Shown piece after piece: positions 34,057-46,501 of a stretch of DNA of 64,000 nucleotides (position 1 is the stretch's first letter; each line of letters starts with the position of its first letter). Source of the DNA: Zanthoxylum bungeanum (lineage: Eukaryota > Streptophyta > Magnoliopsida > Sapindales > Rutaceae); assembly GCA_019454045.1 (NCBI GenBank), contig SKCR01038123.1, forward strand, positions 62,001 through 126,000, written 5' to 3'. The notes under the pieces are model-generated. The model made no database searches and was not told the origin of the DNA. It worked only from the letters and a program-made list of their open reading frames with translations. The translations under genes were made by a program, and so were the position numbers.

Positions 34057-35242
34057 CAAACATTATATCTAGGATGAGCCGTACCTGTTCAAATGCTGTG
34101 TTGATCAATTATTGAGACATTGTGTTCCAAAGGAGGAGGTTACCAGCGTCTTGCAATATTGTCATTCATTACCATATGGCGGACACTTCAGTAGGAATAA
34201 AAAACTGCAGCCAAAGTCCTATAATAAGGTTTGTTCTGGCCAACTCTTTTTAAAAATGCTTACGTATTTGCTCTTCAATGTGACAAGTGCCAGAGAATGG
34301 GAAATATTTCGAGGAGAAATGAAGGACTTTTGTAAAATATTATGGAAGTGTAGATATTTGATGTATGAGGTATTGATTTTATGAGACCATTTGTTCCATC
34401 ATTATGAAACCATACATACAAGTTGCAGTAGACTATGTCTCCAAATGGGTTGAAGCAATTTCACTACCATCCAATGATTCAAAGTGGTGATTAAATTCCC
34501 TAAAAAGAATATTTTCACTTGCTTCTGAACACCTCGGGCGATTATCAGTGATGGTGGCACACATTTCTGCAACAAATACTTCGATGTACTCCTATCCAAA
34601 TACAGAGTTACTCATAAAGTTACCACTACCTATCATCAGCAGTCAAATGGACAGGTTGAAGTTTCAAATAGGGAGATCAAAAGAATCCTCTAGAGAACCG
34701 TTGGATCAACAAAGAGAGACTGGTCTACAAAACTGGATGATGCAGTATGAGCCTATCGCACAGCTTACAATACACCCATTGGTATGTCCCCATATCGAAT
34801 GGTGTTTGGGAAAGCATGTCATCTGCCAATTGAGTCTGAACACTAGACATACTGGGCACTGAAAAAGTTAAATCTTGATCTACAAGCTACAGGAGAAAAA
34901 CGACTCCACCAACTTAATGAATTGGAGGATTTTCACCTACAGGCTTATGAGAATGTCAAACTGTACAAAGAAAAGATCAAGAAATGGCATGATTAAAAAA
35001 TAATGCGCATACATTTGGAACCAAGGCAGCAGGTGTTGTTATACAATTCATGGTTAAAAATTTTCCTTGGAAAATTGAAATTAAGGTGGTCAGGTCTATT
35101 TGTGATTAGTCAGGTTTTACCATATGGAGCTGTTGAGTTACTTGATCCCAACACCAATAACATATTCAAAGTTAACAGTTAGCGTGTCAAGCACTAATGG
35201 GAGAATCATTTGAGCAAAAAAAAAATGTGAGATCCAGCCTAA
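34057..35242 (+). pseudogene. pol: Athila-O integrase (pol fragment 2)
   Basis: Continues fragment 1 across the Athila-Y insertion. Readable: zinc region ('HCVPKEEVTSVLQYCHSLPYGGHFS', about 34112-34190), the core region near 34420-34680, and the C-terminal module ('VISQVLPYGAVELLDPNTNN', about 35105-35165) ending in D-P-A-stop at 35242. Several stops (for example 34075) and frame changes make it non-functional. Confidence 0.82.
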
Positions 35243-35365
35243 CGTTCGGGCAGTCATGTCTAGCTAATGACTTTAAACTTAGCGCTAACAGGGAGGCAAC
35301 CCATGCAATTTGTGTATATATTCAAATTTGGTGTGTTTCATTTGTATAGGTAAAGTCATTTAAGG
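35243..35365 (+). other. Athila-O spacer between integrase and ORFx
   Basis: Contains the Athila block GGGAGGCAACCCA (35291-35303) and a TTTGTATAG acceptor-like site before ORFx (TTTTTGCAG in Athila-Y). Confidence 0.5.
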
Positions 35366-35914
35366 ATGGAAGACATTCTTGCAAATCTTCACAAGCAATT
35401 TCATTCTCTCTCTCAAAACTCTTTGATGAAAGTTTACAAAGATCACTTGGAACGAATGAGACTTCTAATGATCAAAGGTATTCCTAATGACATTCGTTGG
35501 ATTATTGAAGCACGGGTCTGATTGGCAGGTGACTCTTCTGATTCTTTTATTTCATATCTGCCTGGTTTAGGAAAAAACACCTATGCTAAAAATAGAAGAG
35601 CTAAAAAGATGGGTGTTTGCTATAAATATGCTAGTATGACATGTAATACTCATTATCGTTCTTTAGGAATGATGTCTAATAACATTGAAGATAAAATTAA
35701 ATTCATTAGGGATGGCTTGAGTAAGAAGTATTTGGATGAAATATCTAAGACTCTTGAGATGCATTCCAGTGGATATGTACATCATGCAATTCACAAGTTA
35801 TATGCACAATTACGAAAAGAAATGAAACAATACAGTCTTGAGAATCTAACTCTAAAAGACCCCGTTTTCTAATTTATAAGAAAGTTGGACTGGAAGCTTG
35901 TCATTGACGCATAG
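35366..35914 (+). pseudogene. Athila-O copy of ORFx
   Basis: Same length and frame as the Athila-Y ORFx, starting MEDILANLHKQF. Stops at 35519 (TGA where Athila-Y has an Arg codon) and near 35870. The basic cluster is kept as AKNRRAKK; the C-x2-C is C-x-x-Y. The protein also keeps 'KIKFIRDGLSK' and 'SGYVHHAIHKL'. No indels relative to Athila-Y, which makes the pair suitable for a codon-based selection test. Confidence 0.8.
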
Positions 35915-36650
35915 ACGTCATTCAAGCCATTACTTATTGTAAATATTATTATCTCCTTGTATTTTGCTAATAATTATAATTTTTGTTTTTTTTCTTTTAT
36001 TTTCTCCAACAGGATCCATACTTTTTGACTTTTCATGATCTACTTTTCTTTTTAGCTAATAATTGTCATTTCGCAGGTACTAGTACTATTATTACTCACC
36101 ATTTTTCAGGTGTTATAAATTCAACTCATCATTGCACTCTTGAAGGCATCCAGATTTGAGAAAGAAATACAATAAAAATGGAAGCTACTTCAAAAAGACG
36201 AGTTATAAACATCTGTGTATTTTGCGGTACTAGTGTTGGTTCTAAGCCATAATATGTTGGAGCAGCACAAGAATTGGCTAGAGTCATAGCCGAGAGGAAT
36301 ATGCACTTAGTATATAGCGGTGGCAATCTTGGACTAATGGGGATCGTTTCAAGGGTTGTATAGAAAGGAGGCAGTCAAGTTTTGGGAATCATCCCAAAAC
36401 CCTTGGCAAAGGCAAATCTTATAGGACCATCAAATGGAGAGAAACTGGTCGTGCCAGATATGTCTGAATGACTGGTAGAAATTATTAACCGTGTTGATGC
36501 TTTTATTACTTTGCCAAATGGCTTGGGCATGATGGAGGAATTTTTTATAGTGCTATCTTGGGTGAACTTGAACATACACCAGAAATCGATGGGACTATTT
36601 AATGCTGATGGATTTTATGATTTTCTTTATGTGTTACTGGATGATGCCCG

Positions 36651-38571
36651 TGTTGGTTTCTATTGATGTCCCAAAAATATTAAGCCATGAAATAGAATGA
36701 ATACACAAGGAAGAGTGGCGGAAACACACTTACAAAGATCGGTTGGATGAGATGCTTAAAAAAAAAATTTCTTTCCCTTTGGTGAAGATTCGGCCAAGCC
36801 TTTGTTTTGTTGATGAGAATTAAGCAAGCTTCAGGCTTTCAAGGAAATCCAAGCTCTAAGATCAGCTTCCCTATCACCTTGTTTGATTCTTGATGTGCTA
36901 GCAAAAGATGAAAGAAAATCAAGTCTTCCTTCACCACTTGGAGTTCACGGTTTTAGCAAGAGAGAGGAAGAGAGTTTTTTTTTTGTGTTTTTGTTTCTTT
37001 GTTTTCTAAAAAAATTACCATAAAAGTGTTACCAAATATTTGGTATATGGATTTCAAAAAGTCAACACACTTTTGGCTCCAAAAAACCAATAAATGCTCT
37101 CACAAGCTTGTGTCATGAATAGTGACTATATTTCACTCACCAAAACGGTGACTTGACATCTATCACTAAAGTGACAAGTGATGTGACTCGTGATGTGACT
37201 TGTGGGCCCCACTTGATTCAAAATGCGAGTGGGCCCGTAAACACTTCCGGGCTCGGTTTCACTAATTCCAAATTGACGAACTTTCGTCGCGACGTAATTA
37301 AGTAATTATGCCTAGCGAAATTACTATTCACATCGCTAACGAATTAATTCTAAATTAACTCGTTTGCCCAAATTAAAATCTAATTTTAATTTCGCGTCGA
37401 AATGTAATTTCGTTTAATATATTGAATATATTATTTTGTCGATTAATTCCAAATTAATCTTTCTATCTCTTCAAATAGTACTTTATCCAAGATAAAGTCT
37501 TTCCGCAATTAATCCCAGATTAATTAAGTTCGAATCATACGTCATCGGTGAATCTTCGGGAAGCGACCCAAGAGATCCCTTGATATGTTGGCAGTAAATA
37601 CAGTCGTCGGACTATCTGAACACGTACGTACCTCGTACTATATTTTTACTTATTTACGAGACAAGGTTGGCTTCTAGCAAAGCACCATGCCTACCCAATT
37701 CTCTAGGAATATTCTTACTGAAATATAAGATATATATCAGGCGTAGTAAACCGTAGTATTGTGTATTGCGATCCAGTTTTGGATGTCACGTGCAAAGCCT
37801 AGGGCTGGAATAGTGTCTGCCTCGTACGAAGCACATATCGGATATCAAGCAACTAGTCTCTTTGAATCGGATATACATGATCTGGTCATATTATCCCGAT
37901 AGTTGCAACACAATAGAGAACCAGTTCTGAATCCCTGCGTGATCATCATCTCCATATGTCTGAAGTGATACTTCCGTCTTGACATCACATCCAATACACT
38001 ACGATTCTCAATAAACCCAGCAGAGGCGTACACAGAACCTGTTAAAGTCCTGGACGACCAAAACCAATGCGTATCAATTGTCGCAAGTACTAGCGATGCA
38101 AGTCTCAAGTTAAGACCAAATACACCGACCCTGAAGCGGACTCTCATAGACACATATACATACTACCAATGGGATTCCACAAGGTCTATCCACAGCGAAG
38201 TTGTTTTCCGTACCATCGGTAAAACACAACCTCCTATCACACTTGCATAAGTATCCAATACTTAAATATATGAGAACTATGCCGTTATGCCCTCACAACA
38301 CGCACAAGTGCAATACTAGTCTATTCCGCATTATTTATATCCGATCTCGATAATACTACGACTAGGGATATTTAATTATTAAACCTTTATTGATTGATAC
38401 TGTCTCATATCATCTCAATCCGAAACTAATCATAAGGACTTCTACCATTTATATATTAAAGTAAATAAATACAAAATGGTAAAAGGCAATTTCATTATTA
38501 CATAGTTAATTTTGTACAAAAACACAATGTCTTTTACAAACAGTGACGCTATGGGTCATAACTGTCCAATA
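36651..38571 (-). repeat. 3' LTR of copia-B (1921 bp)
   Basis: Plus-strand ends TGTTGG and CCAATA (the CA terminus of the partner LTR is TA here). Very similar to 46502-48420. In its U5 part the plus strand has AGAGTGGCG (36712-36720), identical to nt 4-12 of plant initiator tRNA-Met. Confidence 0.93.
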
Positions 38572-39520
38572 ATCTCCCACTTGGCCTATAGCGAGTCACT
38601 CAAGCATCTAATACCTGAACTATGTACATGTCACTCAAACTTTTGCTGAGGAATAGATTTCGTCAGCGGATCTGCCATGTTGTCATCTGATGCGACCTTC
38701 TCGATCTTCACATCGCCATGATGTATGATCTCACGAATCAGATGGAAATATCGAAGAATATGCTTGGATCATTGATGAGACCGCGGTTCCTTAGCCTGCG
38801 CTATAGCCCCATTATTGTCACAATACAATGGAACGGGCTCAACTATTACGGAACTACTCCTAATCCAATTAGGAATTTTCTGATCCAAATTGCTTCCTTT
38901 GTTGCTTCAGCTGCAGCAATGTACTCCACTTCTGTTGTTGAATCGGCAACAGTCTCTTTCTTGGAAGATTTCCAGCTCACTGCTCCGTTGTTCAAACAAA
39001 ATATATACCCGGATTGCAACTTACAGTCGTCTTTTTCGGTTTGGAAACTTGCATCGGTATACCCAGTTACCTCAAGTTCTCCATAGATTAAAAAAGCATC
39101 ATTAGTTCATCTAAGATACTTAAGGATGTTCTTAACCGCCATCCAGTGACCTTCACCCGCATCGGCCTGATAGTGACTACACATGCTCAATGCATAGGAG
39201 ACATTAGGTCGCGTACATATCATGGCATACATGATCGATCCGACTGCAGAGGCGAATTGTATCCGACTCATGTTGTCTCTCTCATCTTGAGTTTTAGGAC
39301 ACATGTCATTAGATAGATAGACGCCATGTGACACTCGCAACAATCTTCTCTTGGACTGATCTATGTTGAATCTCTTCAACACTTTGTCAATATATGTACT
39401 CTATGAGAGTCCAAGCAGCTTTCTAGATCTATCCCAATAGATATTTATTCCCAGAATAAAGGCTGCTTCTCCCAGATCTTTCATGGAGAATTTAAATGAA
39501 AGCCAAGCTTTCACCGACGT
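38572..39520 (-). pseudogene. pol: copia-B RNase H domain
   Basis: Conserved 'FASAVGSIMYAMICTRPNVSYAL' type block within 39382-39107, followed after a frame change by 'GYTDASF' and the tail up to the polypurine tract. Related to copia-A 4581-5290. Frame changes show it is not translated as one unit. Confidence 0.78.
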
Positions 39521-40213
39521 TAGCATGGGAATGTCATTGCCTATAAGCAATATCGTCAACATAAAGGACAATAAAAGTCAGTGCTCTCCCACTAACCTTC
39601 TTATATACACAAGGATCATCATCGTTTTGAATGAAATCATATTCTTTTATGATCTCATCAAAATGTTGGTTCCATGACCTCGATGCTTGTTTCAATCCAT
39701 AAATGGATCGATTTAACTTACAAACCTTGTTTGCAAGTCTAGGCACGATAAAACCGTCAGGCTGTTGCATATAAACATCCTCCAAAAGGTTTTCGTTAAT
39801 GAAAGCGATTTTAACGTCCATCTGCCATATCTCGTAATCAAAATATGCAGCAATAGCAAGTATTATCCGAATGGATTTAATCATGGCAACATGTGAGAAA
39901 GTTTCATCGTAATCGACATTATGTCGTTGATGATACCCCTTCGCTACAAGCCTAGCTTTGTACGTTTGTACGTTGCCATCCATGTCGGTCTTCTTCTTGA
40001 AGATCCATTTGCAACCAATAGGCTTTATGCCTTCTGGTGCGTCAACCAGTGTCCAAACTTGGTTAGTGTATATGGAATCCATTTCAGACTTCATGGCTTC
40101 TTGCCATAAAGCGGAATCGATATCTTGTATTGCTTTCTCATACGTAGCCGGTTCATTATCCTCAATGAGATTAATATCTACATGAGGTGAGATCAGAACC
40201 CATACCTCTTAGG
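39521..40213 (-). pseudogene. pol: copia-B reverse transcriptase
   Basis: An open frame from 40094 to 39534 covers most of RT: 'GCKWIFKKKTDMDG', 'AMIKSIRIILAIAAYFDYEIWQMDV', 'SIYGLKQASRSWN' and the catalytic Y-V-D-D at about 39563-39552. The frame is lost right after it (I-A-Y-R-Q-stop). Upstream part (40185-40095) shares the 'EMDSIYTNQVW' start with copia-A. Confidence 0.85.
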
Positions 40214-41530
40214 TTATTTCCTGACTCTCTCCGACCTACGCGGTCCTTGTGTAATAGAAGATTGTGGTACATTCTCATCCCGGATGGACTGTTTTTCTTC
40301 CGTTGAGGATTCTATGCCAGGAACAGTATCACTCCGATTTTCATCGAGTTCTACTTTCCTCCCACTAACCACTACATTTAGGAATTCCTTCTCAAGGAAA
40401 ATCGTATATAGAGCAACAAATATTTTGTTCTCTCGTGGGTGATAGAAGTAATATCCTTTGGTTTCCCTATGATATCCTACGAATAGGCATTTATCCGATT
40501 TGGGCTCAAGTTTGGTACCTTCTAAATGTTTGACGTATGCCCAGCATCCCCAAATCTTCAGGAATGAGAAACCCGATTTCTTTCCTGTCCATATCTCATA
40601 CGGAGTCTGTTGTACAGACTTTGACCGAACCTTATTCAAAATAAGAATTGCACTGTTTAATGCATATCCCTAGAAGGAAATAGTAGCTCAGTGCGACTCA
40701 TCATAGACCTAACCATGTCCAACAAAGTTCGGTTTCTCCATTCGGACACACCGTTTAATTGCGATGTTCCAGGAGGAGTCCACTGTGAAAGAATACCATA
40801 TTCTTTCAAGTAATCTAGAAACTCATTGCTCAAGTATTCACCACCACGGTCCGACCGTAATGTCTTTATACTCATGCCGGTCTGTTTTTCAACTTCATGT
40901 CGAAACTCTTTGAATTTGTCAAAAGTTTCTGACTTGTGTCTCATAAGATACACATAACCATAACGCGATGCATCATCCGTAAAGGTTACGAAGCATTCAT
41001 ATCCACCCATAGCTTGGCTAGACATGGGCCCACATACGTCACTATGAACGAGGGATAATAGTTCGGTGGCGCGTTCACCTTTACCGCTAAAAGGTGATTT
41101 AGGCATTTTTCCTAATAAGCAAGATTCGCAGACGTCATATGAATTTGGATCAAATCCGTCCAAGTACCCACTCTTCGAAAGTGTGGATATGAGAGTCTTG
41201 TTTATGTGTCCTAGACGACAATGCCACATATAAGTTTCATCTTTATTACTCATTTTAAGCCTTTTGTTTGTTATATTATATGTTTGAGATTGACTTATAT
41301 TCAAAATATAAAGACAATTATTTGCTACAGCAGTGCAAATATCTATATCATTTTTATAAATAAAATACCCAGTATTTCTAAATACAAAAGTGTACCCACA
41401 TTGGGTTAACATAGATACAGAAATAATATTCGTAGTCAAACTAGGTACATAATAACAGTCATTAAGTTCAAGTACATGCCCCGATGGCAGTTCTAAAATA
41501 AAAGTGCCAAAGGGCCAAAACGGTGACTGG
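40214..41530 (-). pseudogene. pol: copia-B integrase, largely intact
   Basis: Open from about 41500 to 40657 with complete signatures: zinc H-x-x-x-x-H and C-x2-C ('WHCRLGHIN', 'CESCLLGK'), catalytic Asp in 'HSDVCGP', Asp in 'LRSDRGGEY' and the Glu region in 'LNGVSE'. A frame change near 40650 leads to the C-terminal part (40639-40214, 'KCLFVGYHRETKGYYFY'), which ends in a stop at 40214. A frame change near 41522 separates it from protease. Better preserved than copia-A. Confidence 0.87.
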
Positions 41531-41739
41531 TGCCCCATTTCCGACGCGTAGATCAATCTCCCATGAGGCCAGTCTCCTGCTAATCCACAGATCTTTCACA
41601 TCAGTACATATGTGAGTACCACAACCAGAATCAAAAATCCAATTTTTAAAACTAGAAGTAGTCAAGTTTATTTCAATAACAAACATACATGTAGCCGGTG
41701 CCTTGCCCATTTTAATCTCCTTCTGGAGCACCTTGTACT
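41523..41739 (-). pseudogene. pol: copia-B aspartic protease domain
   Basis: Open frame with 'NWIFDSGCGTHICTD' (D-S-G active site at about 41647-41639). The frame is lost at about 41522 before integrase. Confidence 0.8.
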
Positions 41740-42505
41740 CGCGGCAGACATGATTCCAGTGACCCCGCTTGCCGCACTAGAGGCATACATCCTGAGATTT
41801 GTCCTTAGACTTCCCAGAAGCCTTTGACGATTTGGCCTTGCCCTTTCTCTTATGCTTCTTCTTCTTCATACCTCCAGTCGCCTTGGGCCCAGCCCTCGGT
41901 CTCTGAGATGTCGAAGCAAAGTGCGCCTCGTGCTTATTGCCCTTAAGTAGCTCATTCTCAGCTTCCTTGAGAATTGACAACAAGTCTCCAAGAGTGTCAT
42001 ATGTGTTCATCAATTTATAGTTTATGGTGAATTGTCTCCAAGTGTTAGGAAGAGACTGCAAGATCAAATCTATAGTAGTCTCAGCCTCGAGGACTATCCC
42101 CATCTGAGAAAGCTCATCTATGTCAGCAATCATCTGTGCTACATGGGACTCAACAGACATGCCTTCTAACATACGTGAACGGAAGAGCTTCTTTTGTAAC
42201 TCATATCTCTGCGACCTTCAGTTAGATCGGTGAAGATCGTGCAACCTCGCCAACATATTATAGGGATCCAAGTCCCTGTTCTGTCGATGGAAATACTGAA
42301 TCATAGAAGCAAGCATAATTGACTGAGCAGTATCATTGTCATCGCTGTGAGTCTTCCAAAGCTCCAGCTCAACTAACTGATCAAGGTTGGGTTTAGGCCC
42401 AAGAGGTGTATGTATAGTATACAGAAGCCTTTCGGCTCCAAGGACTATCCTCAGATTCATTTCCCAATCGGCAAAGTTTGTGCCCTTAAAGACATTTTCG
42501 CCCAT
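41740..42505 (-). pseudogene. gag: copia-B gag, two stops
   Basis: Likely start ATG at 42505 (MGENVFKGTNF). One frame runs through the capsid-like region; it has a TGA at 42216-42218, then is open from 42172. A lysine-rich segment precedes a CX2CX4HX4C knuckle near 41785-41745, in which one codon is TAG (from CAG). Otherwise close to copia-A gag and readable in one frame. Confidence 0.85.
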
Positions 42506-45500
42506 GATAATGTCTCGGACATTTCCCTTTCCTGTAATCTTGATTACGATAGTCAAACTATCTAATCAACGATATAGGGTACAGTCTAATTGTTACAAGA
42601 AAAATTACATTATATTAGTCTAACTAATAACATAATTTTGACGAAATAATTTGAAAGCGCGTAAAGCTAAGTATCTGAAAGAAATTACAAATTCAATACT
42701 AGCCTCCCACTATTTTTCGGTGAGCCTCTAACCCTCTGTCGAGTACTTGGGAAACCTAGTTTCCTACTGGACTAGGATCCCGTTAAATAACACACAAACT
42801 TGACTTTGGCCAACAAGCTGTATGATATTTAACTAGGTAGATCTCGAAGATCAATTGGATCTCATCCAATTCATAGATCCGGTAGGTGGACATCCAAGTC
42901 CGAAACATATATACAATACATATGCCAATATATCCAATATATTTGCCTAACCTTTTTCCTCTGAATCAACTAAGCCTTGGCTTTGGCATAATGGCCGGCG
43001 TAAACACACACGTATAACGCAAGCGCACTTATCGTTCAAGTAGTATAAAAATATCGATCCCACGAGGACGTAATTCCTACTGTTGTTATTAATCGTTGAT
43101 ACTATTTATTTACAGATATCTAATTATAGGGAGAAGAGAATTGATTGTTTGAATGATTTGATTTGTAGTTTTGCTAAAAAAAATAAATAAATAAAAAGAC
43201 AAAAGAAGATACTAAGGAAAATAAAAGACTCAAAGATCTAGGGTTGTGAATCTTTCTAATATCAATTAAAAGATGGAGTAATTAAATCATAGTTGGGTAA
43301 ATTATTGAATTATTAATCTGGAACACTAAATTATGTAAAAGTCTCTTTCGAATGATCATTTACAAATACCTAGTTATAATCCAATTGAACCATATGTCTA
43401 TGTCAATTAAATTACCTAGATTCATTAAGGTTAGTTCCAATTATGACTACCCCCGCCCGACATGTATATTTCTATCCTGTAAGGAAATCTATTAAAGGGT
43501 TATCTATCCTTAAGGAAGATCGTGGGTTGTTGAGACTAAGGTCTTAAACTTAAAATCCCTATGTCTAGTTCATTTTAAGTTTACCTAATCAATTTTATTA
43601 GTGATCAGTTAATAAAAAGCATTAAGATTATTACTCAATAAATAACTCTTTAATTACCCAAACTATAATCTAATCCTTTTTAAATGGTGATATTAGATTT
43701 CATCACAACCTAGATAACTAACTTAGTTATAACACATAGTTATGACAAGTAAAAAAAAAAAGAAACATAAAAATTACTAAAAAGTAAATGCAGAAAAATA
43801 AATAAAATGCTAAGGTAAAAGGAATTAACTTCCACTATTTACTATTTAGATATCTCCCATAAAATAATAATATATATACTTGTGATATTTTAAACCAACC
43901 GTCCAGAATGGCGGTATCCTGATTAAGTCAAATTCAATATACCAGCCATAAGGCGGAACAGAAATATAAATTTAAACGAACCGTCCAGAATGGCGGTATC
44001 CTCATTAAGTCAGGTTTAACCAGTTAAATTAAATAACTAACCGTCCGGAATGGCGGTATCCTTTATTAATTCAGATTTTAAATAGTTTATATATCATATT
44101 TTAAGGGAGATTAATCTAAATAGCAAAAGTAAAAGTATTACCTTATTACCTCAGCATGGAGAAGTTACCCTCTCATGGACGGATAGAATTACTACTACAA
44201 AGCGTAATTAAAACTAAATAAAATAAGAAAATATGAAGAACTCTTTATTATATATATGAAATTTCAGAGGAAGAAGTACATTTGAAACTAAAAATTCAGA
44301 ATCTATTTATAGGAAAAAAAATCTAATTTTTTATTATTATTTTTCTGATTTTTTATCATTTTATTATTTTATTATTATTTTTTTGGATCGCTGAATTTTC
44401 GATACGTGGCATGGTGGCTAACAAATTTGGATCGCTGAATTTTTGACACGTGGCATGCGGTGCAATTACCAAAATACCCTCGGTGTCGGGACGCCCAAAA
44501 TTACCAAAATACCCTTTTTGCCAAATTTCACACATTTTGCTCCAAATCACCTCTAGAATTTCCTGAAATTTTATTTTGGTGTCGGGAAAATTACCAAAAT
44601 ACCCTTTGTGTCGGGACGTCCAAAATTACCAAAATACCCTTTTGGCCAAATTTCACCAAATTTCACAGTTTTGCTTCAAATCACCTCCAGAATGTCCTGA
44701 AACTTTATTTATCTACAAAATAACACAAAACACATCAAAATATTCACAAAACTCAAGAAACTATACAAAATATTAAGTTAAATGAGTGGGAAATAGTGAT
44801 AGTTTTATCACTCATCACATAACAAGCTTAATGATTCCAGTTAAGCGGGACCCATTGACATGGAAAGCTTCGTAATCAATGTCGATGGACAAGAAGTGAT
44901 CTTGACTTTGGCCAACAAATCACAACTTGGACAAGAGACCGATATAGAATAAAATTCTCATGATTCAAACACATCCGCAATTGACAAAGGTCTTGACTTT
45001 GGCCAACAAACCAATGCCAACTTTGGATCTTGAGTAAGAATCACTCAACGGAAGGAAAAACGTTTAATATGTTTTGAGGGTTTTTTCGCGTAAATTGGCA
45101 ACTAATTTATTATCTTTGTTAAGGTCTCATCATGATGGATATTTAAACAGATTGTTCCTAGAACAAATCACTCAATTTCCTCTTCCCTGGCTAGCACTAT
45201 TCTTCTTCTACCCAATTACATAATACAATAATAGAAACCTCATTACATTGAGGGGAATTAGGTGAGAAGAGAATACAAAGAATCAATGAGAGATAAGGCT
45301 GGACACGCAGGTACAATTTAATAAATTCTAAATTTACAAGAATTTCCAAAATTGCCATTTCCCTCTAATATCCATCTGATATAAGCTATTCATTCAACAC
45401 ATCCATGTATTCATTCAAGCATGTTATTCAATCAAACTAATCAAATTAATTATCTTTGAATATAAGTGATCATCTAATGTTCAAACCATGATTTGATTTG

Positions 45501-46482
45501 CGCGAGTCCAACTCGTTTGAGAATAATTACTCAAAGTACGAATTCTTGAATTATATCGAACTACTCGTTAAATCTAATTTTAATTCGTATTCAATACTAA
45601 TTCAATTTAATTACAAATTAAATAATACACTTTTAATGCGTTTTAAAGACTTAGATTCCAAATCTAATCCTAATGGGTCTCAAAGCCCATTTAACATTCA
45701 ATGTAGTTTAATTAAAGTCAAATGGGTTTTCAATTGATTTCATAAGGCATGGGCTTTGGTCAATGTGGGTCAAACCCAATTACCAAGCCCAATTAAGGAA
45801 TCACCCTCATTTGCCATAAAACCAATTTTAACCCATAAGACCCAATTAAACTTTTAAAGCCCATTTATTACATTGGGCTTGATGGAATGATTTAGGCCCA
45901 ATTTGGATCCAATCCAATTGGCCTAAACCAACTTGGCCCAACCAAGCCCATTATGTCCAAATATAACATTTTCAAGCCCAATTTAAAATTAAGCCCATTA
46001 ATCAAATTTTAAAATTCCAAATTTTATAATTCAATTAAGTTAAGTGTATTACATCAATTAATTAACTAAATCAATATTTCCAAAATATAATTTAACTAAT
46101 TAATTACGTATCCTATTGTTCAACTAATGTCCAACATTCTTGAACCAAAAAATCAAGTCTTTACATGCCATCAAGCTCTCGGCCAAGGTAGGGATTTTTG
46201 TTCGAATTCGTTTTTCAATCCGATTGAATTTTAAATCGACATTCCCAATCGTTTCAAGTCATCCAATGATCATCAAAACAAAAATACCATGACTTCCAAG
46301 GGTAAATCATATTCGGCCATGCCTTAATTTTTGGGGAAAATTGATCCAATCAACGTTTCACGAAATTGATCATGTATAACACCATGTTATCAACATACAA
46401 GCATACTTAATCAAACAATTTCATCAAATCATGCTCCAATCAATTTTATCCAAATTTTACCCTAAAATATTTCATGCTTAAA
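42506..46482 (-). other. Leader of copia-B, split by a solo LTR
   Basis: About 2.15 kb of leader after removing the insertion at 42992-44822. It has the same four GCCAAAG motifs as copia-A: 42799-42814, 42975-42988 (interrupted by the solo LTR), 44901-44916 and 44992-45007 (plus-strand coordinates of CTTGACTTTGGCCAAC forms). Near the 5' LTR the sequence is rich in GGGCTT/AAGCCC words (about 45690-46010). No ORF is conserved. Confidence 0.75.
42992..44817 (-). repeat. Solo Athila-type LTR in the copia-B leader
   Basis: Ends TGGCCGGCG and ACTCATCA, flanked by CATAA (42987-42991 and 44818-44822). Aligns with the Athila-Y LTRs (GTATAACGCAAGCGCAC near the start, the GGCGG repeat cluster at about 43903-44070), so it is a different subfamily of the same lineage. 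Near its right end are a 75 bp direct repeat (about 44384-44460) and a 125 bp direct repeat (about 44464-44710). Single LTR with no internal sequence: the product of LTR-LTR recombination. Confidence 0.92.
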
Positions 46483-46500
46483 CAAGGCTTCATGATACCA
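46483..46500 (-). other. Primer binding site of copia-B (tRNA-Met type)
   Basis: Minus strand TGGTATCATGAAGCC, one base after the LTR. The first eight bases match the complement of the 3' end of initiator tRNA-Met (TGGTATCAGAGC); the rest is weaker. Confidence 0.65.
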
Positions 46501-46501
46501 T

